Shown here in pieces: positions 33,464 to 41,845 of a DNA stretch of 64,000 nt. The notes beneath the pieces are model-generated. The model had not been told where the DNA came from. It saw only the letters and a list, made by a program, of their open reading frames with translations, and ran no database searches. Origin of the DNA: Rhodoferax sp. (lineage in GTDB: Bacteria; Pseudomonadota; Gammaproteobacteria; Burkholderiales; Burkholderiaceae_C); assembly GCF_025354435.1 (NCBI RefSeq), contig NZ_JANXMU010000070.1:1-64000 (forward strand), in the 5' to 3' direction. A program made the position numbers and the translations under genes. How positions within the stretch are numbered: the stretch's first letter is position 1; every line of letters begins with the position of its first letter.

Positions 33464-34762
33464 ATGCCTACCATTGCCCCCCACACCACCCACTATGCCG
33501 TTGCCATCGTCGGCGGCGGCCAGGCCAGTCTGTCATTGAGCTACCACCTGCAGCAGCGCGGCATCAGCCACCTGGTGCTGGAGAAAAACAAGCTGGTCCA
33601 TAGCTGGCACAGCCAGCGCTGGGACTCGTTTTGCCTGGTCACCCCCAACTGGCAATGCAACCTACCCGGCTGGAGCTATGCGGGCGACGACCCGCACGGC
33701 TTCATGGTGAAGGACCAGATCAACGCCTGGCTGGAGGGCTTTGTGGCCCACGTGGATGCGCCCGCGCTGGAGGGGGTGACGGTGCACAAGATCGCCCGGC
33801 CCCACGCCCACAAGCCCTTCGCGGTGACCACCAGCCAGGGCGATTTCACGGCCGACCAGGTCGTGGTGGCCTCGGGCGGCTACCACAAGCCCATCGTGCC
33901 GCGCCTGGCCGAACGCCTGCCCGCACACATTACGCAGATGCACTCGGCCGAATACCGCAACCCGCAGGCCCTGCCCGAGGGCGCAGTGCTGGTGGTGGGC
34001 TGCGGGCAGTCGGGCTCCCAAATTGCCGAAGACCTGCACCTGGCAGGTCGCAAGGTGTTTGTGGCCACCGGCGATGCCCCGCGCTGCGCCCGCTTCTACC
34101 GCGGCAAAGACGTGGTGGACTGGCTGGCCGACATGGACTATTACAACCTGCCGGTCACCCAGCACCCGCTGCGCGAAGGCGTGCGCGACAACACCAACCA
34201 CTACGTGACGGGCCGCGACGGCGGGCGCGACATCGACCTGCGCCGCTTTGCATTGGAGGGCATGGAGCTGTACGGCCTGCTGACCGACCTTCAGGGCGAC
34301 AAGCTGCAGTTCCAGCCCAATCTGCAGGCCCACCTGGACCACGCCGACGGCATCTACAACGGCATCAACGCCAGCATCGACAAGTACATTGCCGCCCACG
34401 GCATTGACGCACCGCCCGGCGGCCCGTATGTGCCCGTGTGGCAGCCCACTGAAGAGCGCACCACCCTGGACCTGGCCGCCAGCGGCATCACCACAGTGGT
34501 GTGGTGCATCGGCTTTTTGCCCGACTTCGCCTGGGTGGATGCCCCCGTGTTCAATGGCCGCGGCGAGCCGGTACATGTGCGCGGCGTGACCCATCAGCCC
34601 GGCCTGTATTTTCTGGGTCTGCCCTGGCTGCACACCTGGGGTTCGGGCCGCTTCTCGGGGGTGGCGCGCGATGCCCTGTACCTGGCCGAGCAGATCGAGG
34701 GATACATCGGCAACCAGGACGCAAGCGCAGAGACCGCCGAGACGGAGCTGTTGCTGTCGTGA
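33464..34762 (+). CDS. nitH: Flavin-dependent oxidoreductase, MSMEG_0569 family
   Basis: A 432-residue FAD/NAD(P)-binding monooxygenase. The first GxGxxG is at residues 11-20 ('AVAIVGGGQASLSLSYHL') and the second Rossmann motif is 'VLVVGCGQSGSQIAEDLH', as in flavin-containing/YUCCA-like N- or C-oxygenases. The loop 'KLVHSWHSQRWDSFCLVTPNW' is typical of the Nit1C branch. It probably oxygenates a nitrogen intermediate, perhaps linked to cyanide use. It sits 16 bp after nitG and overlaps the last gene by GTGA. Confidence 0.9.
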   Translation: MPTIAPHTTHYAVAIVGGGQASLSLSYHLQQRGISHLVLEKNKLVHSWHSQRWDSFCLVTPNWQCNLPGWSYAGDDPHGFMVKDQINAWLEGFVAHVDAPALEGVTVHKIARPHAHKPFAVTTSQGDFTADQVVVASGGYHKPIVPRLAERLPAHITQMHSAEYRNPQALPEGAVLVVGCGQSGSQIAEDLHLAGRKVFVATGDAPRCARFYRGKDVVDWLADMDYYNLPVTQHPLREGVRDNTNHYVTGRDGGRDIDLRRFALEGMELYGLLTDLQGDKLQFQPNLQAHLDHADGIYNGINASIDKYIAAHGIDAPPGGPYVPVWQPTEERTTLDLAASGITTVVWCIGFLPDFAWVDAPVFNGRGEPVHVRGVTHQPGLYFLGLPWLHTWGSGRFSGVARDALYLAEQIEGYIGNQDASAETAETELLLS

Positions 34763-35610
34763 GCACCCACCGGCTGCCCACGGCCTTGGTCGGGCACTAC
34801 ACCGCAGGCATGCCGCAGCTGAGCAGTAGCGGCCTGTCGGAAAACTGGCTGCTGAAGGAGTGCGGGCACCGGCACTGGCTGGCCATTGCCCAGCGCCAAG
34901 GGCAGGCCGTGCCCGAGTTCCGCGATGCGCAGGGCCGCAAGGTGTACGCCGCCTTCACCCTGGTGCGCATCAGCCAGGCACAACTGGAGCGGGTAGACGA
35001 GCACGACGCCTTCGCCATCGCCACCCAGTGCCATCTCGCCGGGCGCACCCAGTACTACAGCCAGCACACGGTGCAACTGCAGAGCCAAAGTGTGGCGCGG
35101 GTCGAAATGCTGTCGGTGTTTGTGCTGCGGGCGCAGGCGGGCAACAACCGCAGCATCGTGCGCGCGGTGATGGCCACGCCGCAGGCAACGGCGGCCCCAT
35201 CGGGTTTGGCCACGGCCGCCGAAGCCTTTGTACTGCGCGGACGCGCATGCCGTGCACAGGCAGGGTCCGGGCAGGCCGAGGCGCACGCCAGCGTCTTCAC
35301 GCCCTGCCCGCACAACGACTTCAACGGTGCGGACCTGCTGTACTTCAGCAGCTTCCAGTCCATGGTGGACCGCGCCGAATGGGCTTGGATGCGCAGCGCC
35401 GATGCCACCAGCCGCCCCGCCGCGCTGCGGGAGCGCAAAATGGTGTTTTACGGCAACCTGGACATGGGTGACGCGGTACACACCGGCTTGCACGGCGAGT
35501 TGCTGAACCACCACAGCACGCTCTGCCGCGGCTCGGACGGACTGCGGATTGCCGAGGTGTTCACCCGCAAGCAAGCAGCCCACACGGGCGCAATAGCGCT
35601 GGCAGCCTAG
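34759..35610 (+). CDS. Pnap_2097/LnmK-like family protein
   Basis: A 283-residue protein starting at GTG 34759. It shows the LnmK/Pnap_2097 pattern, a double hot-dog-like fold: 'VGHYTAGMPQLSSSGLSENWLL' region, 'VYAAFTLVRISQAQL', 'PCPHNDFNGADLLYFSSFQSMVDRAE' region. LnmK is an acyltransferase/decarboxylase of polyketide synthesis, so an acyl-handling role is possible. It is coupled to nitH, which hints that this Nit1C operon makes a modified small molecule rather than just ammonia. Its stop (TAG) overlaps that of convergent xerD by 4 bp. Confidence 0.75.
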   Translation: MSTHRLPTALVGHYTAGMPQLSSSGLSENWLLKECGHRHWLAIAQRQGQAVPEFRDAQGRKVYAAFTLVRISQAQLERVDEHDAFAIATQCHLAGRTQYYSQHTVQLQSQSVARVEMLSVFVLRAQAGNNRSIVRAVMATPQATAAPSGLATAAEAFVLRGRACRAQAGSGQAEAHASVFTPCPHNDFNGADLLYFSSFQSMVDRAEWAWMRSADATSRPAALRERKMVFYGNLDMGDAVHTGLHGELLNHHSTLCRGSDGLRIAEVFTRKQAAHTGAIALAA

Positions 35611-36503
35611 CCCCGCGGGTGGTGCGCCGCGTGCAGGTCGTGCAGGCGCTGGCGGGCCACGTGGGTGTAGATGGTGGTGGTGGAAATGTCGGCGTGCCCC
35701 AGCAGCATCTGCACGGCGCGCAGGTCGGCCCCGTGGTTGAGCAAATGGGTGGCAAAGGCGTGGCGCAGGGTGTGCGGCGACAGGGCGACGTGGATGTCGG
35801 CGGCCAGCGCGTATTTGCGCACCAGCATCCAGAACATCACCCGCGACATCGCACGCCCGGCTTTTTCGCCGCGCGAAGTAATGAACAAATCATCGGTCTG
35901 CTTGCCGTCCAGAATGTCCGGGCGGGCCTCGGCCAAGTAGCGCTCCAGCCAGATGCGGGCCACCTCACCAAATGGCACCAGCCGCTCCCTGCTGCCCTTG
36001 CCCATGACCCGCAGTACGCCGTCGTTCAGGCTGAGCTGGAAGGTTTTGAGCAGCACCAGCTCGCTGACCCGCAGGCCGCTGGCGTACATCAGCTCCAGCA
36101 TGGCGCGGTCGCGCAGGCCCAAGGGAGTGTCCACGTCGGGCGCGGTCAGCAGGGCTTCGACCTGGGCTTCGGTCAGGGTCTTGATGGCGCGGGGCTGCTG
36201 GCGGGCGGCTTGCAGCTTGAGCGTGGGGTCGGCGTGCACCACCCGCTCGCGCAGGGCCCAGCGGAAGTAGCGCTTGAACACCGTCAGCCGCCGGTTCGCC
36301 GAGGTGGCCTTGGTCTGGGCATGGCGGGCGGCAAAGTAGGCCTGGATGTCATGCTCTTGCGTGGCATCCAACACCTTGGACTGCTCGGCCAGCCAGGCAC
36401 TGAACAGGCTCAGGTCGCGCCGGTAAGCTGCCAGGGTGTTTTTGGACAGGCCTTGTTCCAGCCACAGGGCGTCGATGAAGGCGTCGATTCGGTCGATGGT
36501 CAC
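35607..36503 (-). CDS. xerD: Tyrosine recombinase XerD
   Basis: From GTG 36503 a 298-residue protein, the usual XerD size. It has a SAM-like N-terminal domain ('FIDALWLEQGLSKNTLAAYR') and a catalytic domain. Catalytic residues are visible: Arg in 'ASGLRVSEL', Lys in 'GKGSRERLVPF', H-x-x-R in 'LSPHTLRHAFATHLL', His in 'LLGHADISTTTIYTHV' and the nucleophile Tyr in the same segment. With XerC it resolves chromosome dimers at dif. Longer in-frame starts exist but add sequence not found in XerD. It is divergent from the AEC permease. Confidence 0.9.
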   Translation of the reverse strand: MTIDRIDAFIDALWLEQGLSKNTLAAYRRDLSLFSAWLAEQSKVLDATQEHDIQAYFAARHAQTKATSANRRLTVFKRYFRWALRERVVHADPTLKLQAARQQPRAIKTLTEAQVEALLTAPDVDTPLGLRDRAMLELMYASGLRVSELVLLKTFQLSLNDGVLRVMGKGSRERLVPFGEVARIWLERYLAEARPDILDGKQTDDLFITSRGEKAGRAMSRVMFWMLVRKYALAADIHVALSPHTLRHAFATHLLNHGADLRAVQMLLGHADISTTTIYTHVARQRLHDLHAAHHPRG

Positions 36504-36554
36504 AGGAGAGGATGGGGAAAAAATGGGAGGTAAGCGGCTGGTATTCTCGAACGC

Positions 36555-37460
36555 ATGAACTATGTGCAGCTCTTGTTTCCGGATTTTTCGCTGATTTTGT
36601 GCGGCTATCTGGTGTGCCGTTATACCGGGCTGAACCGCACGGTGTGGGAACAGGTGGAGAGTCTGACCTACTATTTTTTGCTGCCGGTGCTGCTGTTCCA
36701 ATCGATTGTGAAAAACCCGCTGGACCTGCTGGCCGCCTCCAGCCTGATCTTTGCCGGGCTGGGCTTGAGCCTGTGTGCCATCGGCCTGGCTTACGCCCTG
36801 CCCTATCTTCCGTGGTTCCGCACCCATATTGACACACGCGAACACGCGGCCAACGCGCAAATCGCCTTCCGCTTCAACTCCTTCATCGCCCTGGCGCTGG
36901 CCGAGCGCCTGGCCGGACCGCAGGGGCCGCAGTTGATTGCGGTGCTGATCGGCGTCTGCGTACCGCTAATGAACGTGGCCGCCGTATGGCCCATGGTGCG
37001 GCACGCGCAGGGCGGGTTTGGCGCGGCGCTGGTGCGCAACCCGCTGATTTTGGCCATCGCCGCCGGGCTGGCCGCGAACCTGCTGGGCTTGGCGATTCCG
37101 CCCTGGCTGGAGCCCACCACCAGCCGCATCGGTGCGTCTTCCATTACCCTGGGTCTGCTGGCTGCGGGTGCTGGCATGCGGTTTGGCCCACTGGCCCGGG
37201 CCAAGGTGCTGGCGGTGTCGGTGCTGGGGATTCGGCATTTTGTACTGCCGGTGGTGGCCTTGGGCTTGGCCTGGATACTGGGCCTGAGCCCGATCCACAC
37301 CACTGTACTGCTGGCGTTTTCGGCCCTGCCCACGGCATCCAGCGCTTACGTGCTGGCGGCCAAGATGGGCTACAACGGCGCACTGACCGCCAGCCTGGTC
37401 AGTCTGTCCACGCTGTTGGGCATGGCGAGTTTGCCGTTTGCCCTGGGCGTGCTACGGTAA
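36555..37460 (+). CDS. AEC-family (auxin efflux carrier-like) permease
   Basis: A 301-residue membrane protein with ten helices and the AEC/membrane-transport family patterns: 'LTYYFLLPVLLFQSIVKNPL', 'FRFNSFIALALAERLAGP' and 'FSALPTASSAYVLAAKMGYNG'. Bacterial members such as MdcF or MleP carry malonate or malate. The substrate is not readable here. It stands alone, followed by repeat copy 6, which overlaps its stop codon. Confidence 0.86.
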   Translation: MNYVQLLFPDFSLILCGYLVCRYTGLNRTVWEQVESLTYYFLLPVLLFQSIVKNPLDLLAASSLIFAGLGLSLCAIGLAYALPYLPWFRTHIDTREHAANAQIAFRFNSFIALALAERLAGPQGPQLIAVLIGVCVPLMNVAAVWPMVRHAQGGFGAALVRNPLILAIAAGLAANLLGLAIPPWLEPTTSRIGASSITLGLLAAGAGMRFGPLARAKVLAVSVLGIRHFVLPVVALGLAWILGLSPIHTTVLLAFSALPTASSAYVLAAKMGYNGALTASLVSLSTLLGMASLPFALGVLR

Positions 37461-37520
37461 ATATAGCTACTAGCGTAGCAATAGTCTGCGCTAAAGCCCA
37501 AAAACATCTATAGATTTCGC
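37458..37520. repeat. Intergenic palindromic repeat, copy 6
   Basis: TAAATATAGCTACTAGCGTAGCAATAGTCTGCGCTAAAGCCC, then ACATCTATAGATTT. The core TAGCG...CGCTA pairs. It begins at the TAA stop of the AEC permease. Confidence 0.72.
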
Positions 37521-37673
37521 AGCCCTGCGCTCTGCTGCACAGGCTTGCCACGCATCCCCAAATCGGCTGCCGGACCTATTGCGCTGCGCGGCAGTACCTT
37601 GGGATAGCAGATTCAACCCAAACTGCAGCACGTGGTTTAACAACTGCTGAAAGCTCGCCCTCTCGCGGGGCAC
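37491..37673 (-). CDS. Doubtful small reading frame
   Basis: A 60-codon frame ('MPRERASFQQLLNHVLQFGL' start) that ends inside repeat copy 6. There is no clear ribosome binding site and no family I recognise. It is listed because it lies in a gene-free stretch and has betaproteobacterial codon bias. It may equally be chance. Confidence 0.2.
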   Translation of the reverse strand: MPRERASFQQLLNHVLQFGLNLLSQGTAAQRNRSGSRFGDAWQACAAERRAAKSIDVFGL

Positions 37674-37908
37674 ACATCCTGCACTTGTCTAATGCGGACT
37701 TTTTTGGCTGTCGGTAAAAATTACATTTTAATTGTATGCAATCATTTAAATTTGTATAATATCATGATTTGAATACGATTTTTAATATTTTCACTTTGCA
37801 TGCAATCCATTAAATAATAGATTGAAGATTACAAACTATAGCGCATCGGCTGTGTACATATAGACGCAAATAATGCAGACCATCCACCTAGAAAAGCTCA
37901 TATTCACC
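37674..37908. other. AT-rich promoter region upstream of the PEP-CTERM gene
   Basis: The part between about 37720 and 37850 is far richer in A and T than anything else in the window (runs such as TTTAAATTTGTATAATATCATG). TATAAT at 37756-37761 resembles a -10 box. No gene is visible. The composition suggests either a strongly regulated promoter or recently acquired DNA. Confidence 0.45.
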
Positions 37909-38741
37909 ATGCAAGTCAAGCACACCAAACTCTTTTTCTCCGCCATCGCTGCGGCCCTCACCTGTGCAGCGGCGCGGCATTTGCCAACCCTGTTGTGACC
38001 GACTGGAGCTACAACGTCAATACCGTGTTTGATACCGCCACCGTGCAGTACACCGTTAACGGCGGCTGCCAGACCACGACGGGAACGGCACTGACCTGGG
38101 GTGGATGCGGTGGTACCACACCAGTGAATACCGGTGATGTCGCCACCAGCCGCAGCGGCCTCACCATTACCAGCAGCCCGGCCATCGGCACCGTCCAAAC
38201 CAACGGTGCAGCCGTAGCGACCAACACCTTTACCCACTACAACAACCCCATCTCGTCCAGCCTGGCCACCTTGAAATCGGCAACAGTGCAGTCCACTCTG
38301 ACGCTTAACTCGCTGGCACCGATGACCAGCGTGAACTACCAGGCCACGCTGCCCTTCTTCGTCAATTTTGTGGAAACCCTTAACACTGAGGGCACCTGCG
38401 TTGCGGTCAGCCCCGCCCCTTGCAACGACATCTTTGTCATCGCAGGCCTGCTGAACAACAGTTTTGTGCTGGACAACAACACCTACTACGTGAGCCTGTT
38501 TGAATCCGCCCAGTCTTTGACCGCCTTGCCTTCCGCCGTGTGCAATGCGGCCAATGCCGATGCAGGCTGCATGGGCTTCACCACGGTGGAAGGCCAGGCC
38601 AATGCGTTCAGCTTCAACCTTCTGATCACCAGCAAACCCGTTGCCTTGAACGACGTGCCCGAACCATCCAGCCTGGCCTTGCTGGGCCTGGGCCTGGTCG
38701 CTGTCGTGGGAACACGTCGCCGGGTGAAAAAATCCGCCTAA
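37909..38741 (+). pseudogene. PEP-CTERM sorting domain protein, frameshifted in the signal peptide
   Basis: ATG 37909 opens a signal peptide ('MQVKHTKLFFSAIAAALTC', 'AAA') and then hits TGA. The frame that continues as 'AFANPVVTDWSYNVNTVFD' begins at about 37977. Two extra bases or one missing base near 37975 would join them. The joined protein has about 277 residues, a beta-rich Thr/Asn-rich body and a C-terminal 'VPEPSSLALLGLGLVAVVG' plus 'TRRRVKK'. That is the PEP-CTERM signal for EpsH-type exosortase anchoring. As written it could only be made from an internal start without export. Confidence 0.75.
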
Positions 38742-38759
38742 CAGGTTCGCGTTAGAGCC

Positions 38760-38812
38760 ATCCGCCGCCCACGATCAGCCCACATGGCTGGTCGTGGGCG
38801 GCGGATTTTTTT
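38760..38812. terminator. Strong bidirectional terminator
   Basis: ATCCGCCGCCCACGA (38760-38774) and TCGTGGGCGGCGGAT (38792-38806) form a perfect 15-bp stem with a 17-base loop. T7 follows on the plus strand. It lies between the convergent PEP-CTERM and queG genes and can end both transcripts. Confidence 0.88.
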
Positions 38813-38816
38813 ATGG

Positions 38817-39911
38817 TCAGGCCACAATCTGTGCCGCCAGCGCCCAGACCACGTGCTCGCGCACCAATACACTCGGATGCCCGGCCTGTAACTGCAGCGC
38901 CTGGCGTATCACCCCGTCTTCCTGGGCCGCCAGCGCATTGCCCATCGCTACCGCCACATTGCGCAGCCAACGTTCATGGCCGATGCGGCGGATGGGGCCA
39001 CCTTCGGTGTAGCGCAAAAACTCGTCCTCGGTCCAGCCCAAAAGTGTGACCAACTGCTGGCCACTGAGGCCCCGGCGCTCGTCGAAGTCGGGCAACGCGC
39101 TGCGCTGGGCAAATTTATTCCAGGGGCAGGCCAGTTGGCAGTCGTCGCAGCCGTAAATGCGGTTACCGATCAGCGGACGGAATTCCAACGGAATCGGCCC
39201 TGCATGTTCGATGGTCAGGTACGAGATGCAACGGCGTGCATCCAGCCGGTGCGGGGCCACGATGGCCTGGGTAGGGCACACGTCAATGCAGGCGCTGCAA
39301 CTACCGCAGTGGCCCGTGGTCGGTGCCGTGGGTGGCAAAGCCCGGTCCACATAGATTTCACCCAAGAAGAACATCGACCCCGCCTCGCGGTTCAGCACCA
39401 GGGTGTGCTTGCCACGCCAGCCCTGGCCGCTGCGGTGGGCCAGTTCGGCCTCCAGCACCGGGGCTGAGTCGGTAAACACGCGGTAGCCCAGCGGGCCTAG
39501 CTCTTGGGCGATGCGGTCGCTGAGCTTTTGCAGCCGCGCGCGCAGCACCTTGTGGTAGTCCCGCCCCCGGGCGTAGACCGACACAATGCCCTCGCCGGGA
39601 CGGCTCAGCCGGTCAAATTCCAGTGCCTGCCAGCCCTCGGGCGTGCTGCGGGGCAGATAATCCATACGGGTGGTGATGACGCTGACGGTGCCCGGCACCA
39701 GCTCTGCCGGGCGGGCCCGTTTGAGGCCATGGCTTTCCATATAAGCCATGCTGCCATGGAACCCTTGGGCCAACCAGGCAGTCAAACCCGCTTCGGCGGA
39801 GCTTAAATCCACCGGGGCCACGCCAATTTGGGAAAATCCCAGTTTGCGCGCCCATTCCTGTATCCGCGACACCTGTTGGAGACTTTCGTTCTGAGCACTG
39901 TTACACACCAT
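38817..39911 (-). CDS. queG: Epoxyqueuosine reductase QueG
   Basis: A 364-residue QueG. The N-terminal cobalamin-binding domain contains 'VYARGRDYHKVLRARLQKL' and 'FTDSAPVLEAELAHRSG'. It is followed by two 4Fe-4S ferredoxin motifs: 'CGSCSACIDVCPTQAIV' with the distal 'CISYLTIEHAG', and 'IYGCDDCQLACPWNKF'. It performs the last step of queuosine synthesis on tRNA. Its start region overlaps the 5' region of divergent tsaE, an arrangement common in Burkholderiales. Cytosolic, housekeeping. Confidence 0.93.
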   Translation of the reverse strand: MVCNSAQNESLQQVSRIQEWARKLGFSQIGVAPVDLSSAEAGLTAWLAQGFHGSMAYMESHGLKRARPAELVPGTVSVITTRMDYLPRSTPEGWQALEFDRLSRPGEGIVSVYARGRDYHKVLRARLQKLSDRIAQELGPLGYRVFTDSAPVLEAELAHRSGQGWRGKHTLVLNREAGSMFFLGEIYVDRALPPTAPTTGHCGSCSACIDVCPTQAIVAPHRLDARRCISYLTIEHAGPIPLEFRPLIGNRIYGCDDCQLACPWNKFAQRSALPDFDERRGLSGQQLVTLLGWTEDEFLRYTEGGPIRRIGHERWLRNVAVAMGNALAAQEDGVIRQALQLQAGHPSVLVREHVVWALAAQIVA

Positions 39912-39920
39912 GCACCGATT

Positions 39921-40418
39921 GTGCCGACTGTAGAAACCCGCCTACTGTGGAAGGATGAGGCTGCCACCGAGGCCTTCGCCCAATCGCTGGCGGCCCAGCC
40001 GGACATTCGCCACGCCTTCATCACCCTGCACGGCGACCTGGGCGCGGGCAAAACCACGCTGGTACGCCACCTGCTGCGCGCCTTAGGCGTGCAGGGCCGC
40101 ATCAAAAGCCCGACCTACGCCGTGGTCGAACCCTATGAACTGCCCGCGCTGAATCCACCGCTGAATATTTGGCACTTTGACTTCTACCGCTTCAGCGACC
40201 CGCGCGAATGGGAAGACGCGGGCTTTCGCGACATCTTCGCCGGCCCCGGCCTGAAACTGGCCGAATGGCCCCAAAACGCTGGGGCCCTGCTGCCCACACC
40301 TGACATTGCCATTTTTATTGACACCATGCCCGACATCCATTCCAGTGAAAGCCGCACCGCCACCCTCACCGCCGCCACCGCCACCGGCCAGGCCCTGCTG
40401 CGCGGGCTGCCCGCATGA
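39921..40418 (+). CDS. tsaE: tRNA t6A biosynthesis ATPase TsaE
   Basis: A 165-residue P-loop protein with Walker A 'LHGDLGAGKTTLVRHLLRAL', 'IKSPTYAVVEPYE' and 'WHFDFYRFSDPREWEDAGF', the TsaE signature. It drives the TsaBD complex in threonylcarbamoyl-adenosine formation. The start is uncertain: GTG 39921 gives the normal length, while in-frame TTG 39828 would add 31 residues and run through the queG start. It overlaps amiC by ATGA. Confidence 0.9.
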   Translation: MPTVETRLLWKDEAATEAFAQSLAAQPDIRHAFITLHGDLGAGKTTLVRHLLRALGVQGRIKSPTYAVVEPYELPALNPPLNIWHFDFYRFSDPREWEDAGFRDIFAGPGLKLAEWPQNAGALLPTPDIAIFIDTMPDIHSSESRTATLTAATATGQALLRGLPA

Positions 40419-41845
40419 AGCGCCGCAGCGTATTGCAAAGCGGCGCAGTGGTGCTACTGCTCGGCATCAACGAGCTAGCCCGTGGTGCCAGCATCGTGGC
40501 CGTACGGGTCTGGCCCGCACCCGAATACTCCCGCGTCACCATCGAATCCGATACCGCGTTGGCGGTGAAGCACAGCTTTGTGGCCAGCCCGCCGCGCCTG
40601 GCCGTGGACATCGAGGGCATCGACCTGAACCCGGCGCTGCGCGAACTGGTGGGCCGGGTGCAGGCCGACGACCCCAATATCGCGGGCATCCGCGTGGGCC
40701 AGAACGCGCCCGGCGTGGTGCGGCTGGTGATTGACCTGAAACGTGCCGCCCGGCCCCAGGTGTTCACCCTGAACCCGGTGGCCGCCTACCAGCACCGGCT
40801 GGTGTTCGACCTGTACCCGGCGCAAGAAGAGGACCCGTTGGAGGCGCTGATTGCCGAGCGGCTAACCGACCCTGCCCCCACCGCACTACCATCAACGGCC
40901 CCCCCTGCACCACCGGCCGTGGCGATGGACGCGCCCGACCCGCTGGCCGAGCTGATTGCCAAGCAAAACACCAAGCCGGCTCCCCGTCCCTACGGTGCAC
41001 CCAGCCCGGCCCCCGCCCCCACCGCTGCGCCCAAAGACTATGCTATTGTTTCAATAGCACCTCCCGCACGTTCTGCCAGCGCTAGCAGCCAAAATGATGC
41101 AAAAAATACAGCCCAGCGCACCGACCGCCTGATCATCATCGCCCTGGACCCCGGCCACGGCGGCGAGGACCCCGGTGCCATCGGCCCCGGCGGCACGCGC
41201 GAAAAAGACATCGTGCTGATGGTCGCCCACCTGCTGCGCGAGCGCATCAATGCCACCACCGTCAACGGCAACCCGATGCGCGCCTTCCTGACCCGCGACG
41301 CAGATTTCTTCGTGCCACTGCAAGTGCGGGTACAAAAGGCCCGGCGGGTGCAGGCCGACTTGTTCGTCAGCATCCACGCCGACGCGTTTTTGACCCCGGC
41401 CGCGCGCGGGGCCAGCGTGTTTGCTCTCAGCCAGGGCGGGGCTTCCAGCAGCGCCGCCCGCTGGATGGCCAACAAGGAAAATGCCGCCGACGTCATTGGC
41501 GGCATCAACGTGCAGGCCAAAGACGTGCAGGTGCAAAAAGCCCTGCTCGACATGAGCACCACCGCCCAGATCAACGACAGCCTGAAACTGGGCAGCGCGG
41601 TGCTGGGCGAGGTGGGCCGGGTCGGACGGCTGCACAAGGGCAACGTGGAGCAGGCCGGTTTTGCCGTGCTCAAAGCCCCAGACATCCCCAGCGTGCTGAT
41701 CGAAACCGCCTTCATCAGCAACCCCGAAGAGGAGGCCAAGCTCAACAGCAGCGACTACCGCGAGCAACTGGCCGATGCCATCCTGCGCGGCATCCGTGGC
41801 TACTTCGCCAAGAATCCGCCGCTGGCGCGCAACCGCGAGGTTTAG
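40415..41845 (+). CDS. amiC: N-acetylmuramoyl-L-alanine amidase AmiC
   Basis: A 476-residue amidase. It has an N-terminal signal peptide ('RRSVLQSGAVVLLLGINEL', twin-arginine-like start), an AMIN domain at about residues 25-140, a Pro/Ala-rich linker (150-235) and an Amidase_3 zinc domain (240-465). Zinc ligands lie in 'ALDPGHGGEDPGAIG' (His), 'REKDIVLMVA' (Glu) and 'VSIHADAF' (His), with catalytic Glu in 'VLIETAFISNPEEE'. It splits daughter-cell peptidoglycan. The tsaE-amiC pair is conserved. Part of the linker looks like a captured intergenic repeat. The stop is TAG. Confidence 0.93.
   Translation: MKRRSVLQSGAVVLLLGINELARGASIVAVRVWPAPEYSRVTIESDTALAVKHSFVASPPRLAVDIEGIDLNPALRELVGRVQADDPNIAGIRVGQNAPGVVRLVIDLKRAARPQVFTLNPVAAYQHRLVFDLYPAQEEDPLEALIAERLTDPAPTALPSTAPPAPPAVAMDAPDPLAELIAKQNTKPAPRPYGAPSPAPAPTAAPKDYAIVSIAPPARSASASSQNDAKNTAQRTDRLIIIALDPGHGGEDPGAIGPGGTREKDIVLMVAHLLRERINATTVNGNPMRAFLTRDADFFVPLQVRVQKARRVQADLFVSIHADAFLTPAARGASVFALSQGGASSSAARWMANKENAADVIGGINVQAKDVQVQKALLDMSTTAQINDSLKLGSAVLGEVGRVGRLHKGNVEQAGFAVLKAPDIPSVLIETAFISNPEEEAKLNSSDYREQLADAILRGIRGYFAKNPPLARNREV
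41036..41106. repeat. Degenerate intergenic repeat inside the amiC linker
   Basis: The stretch GACTATGCTATTGTTTCAATAGCACCTC...CAGCGCTAGCAGCCAAAATGATGCAAAAAATAC is AT-rich compared with the flanking Pro/Ala codons. It shares the AATAGC-acc...GCGCTAGCAGCC-AAA layout with the intergenic elements. It is translated in frame as the linker segment 'YAIVSIAPPARSASASSQND'. Confidence 0.45.
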
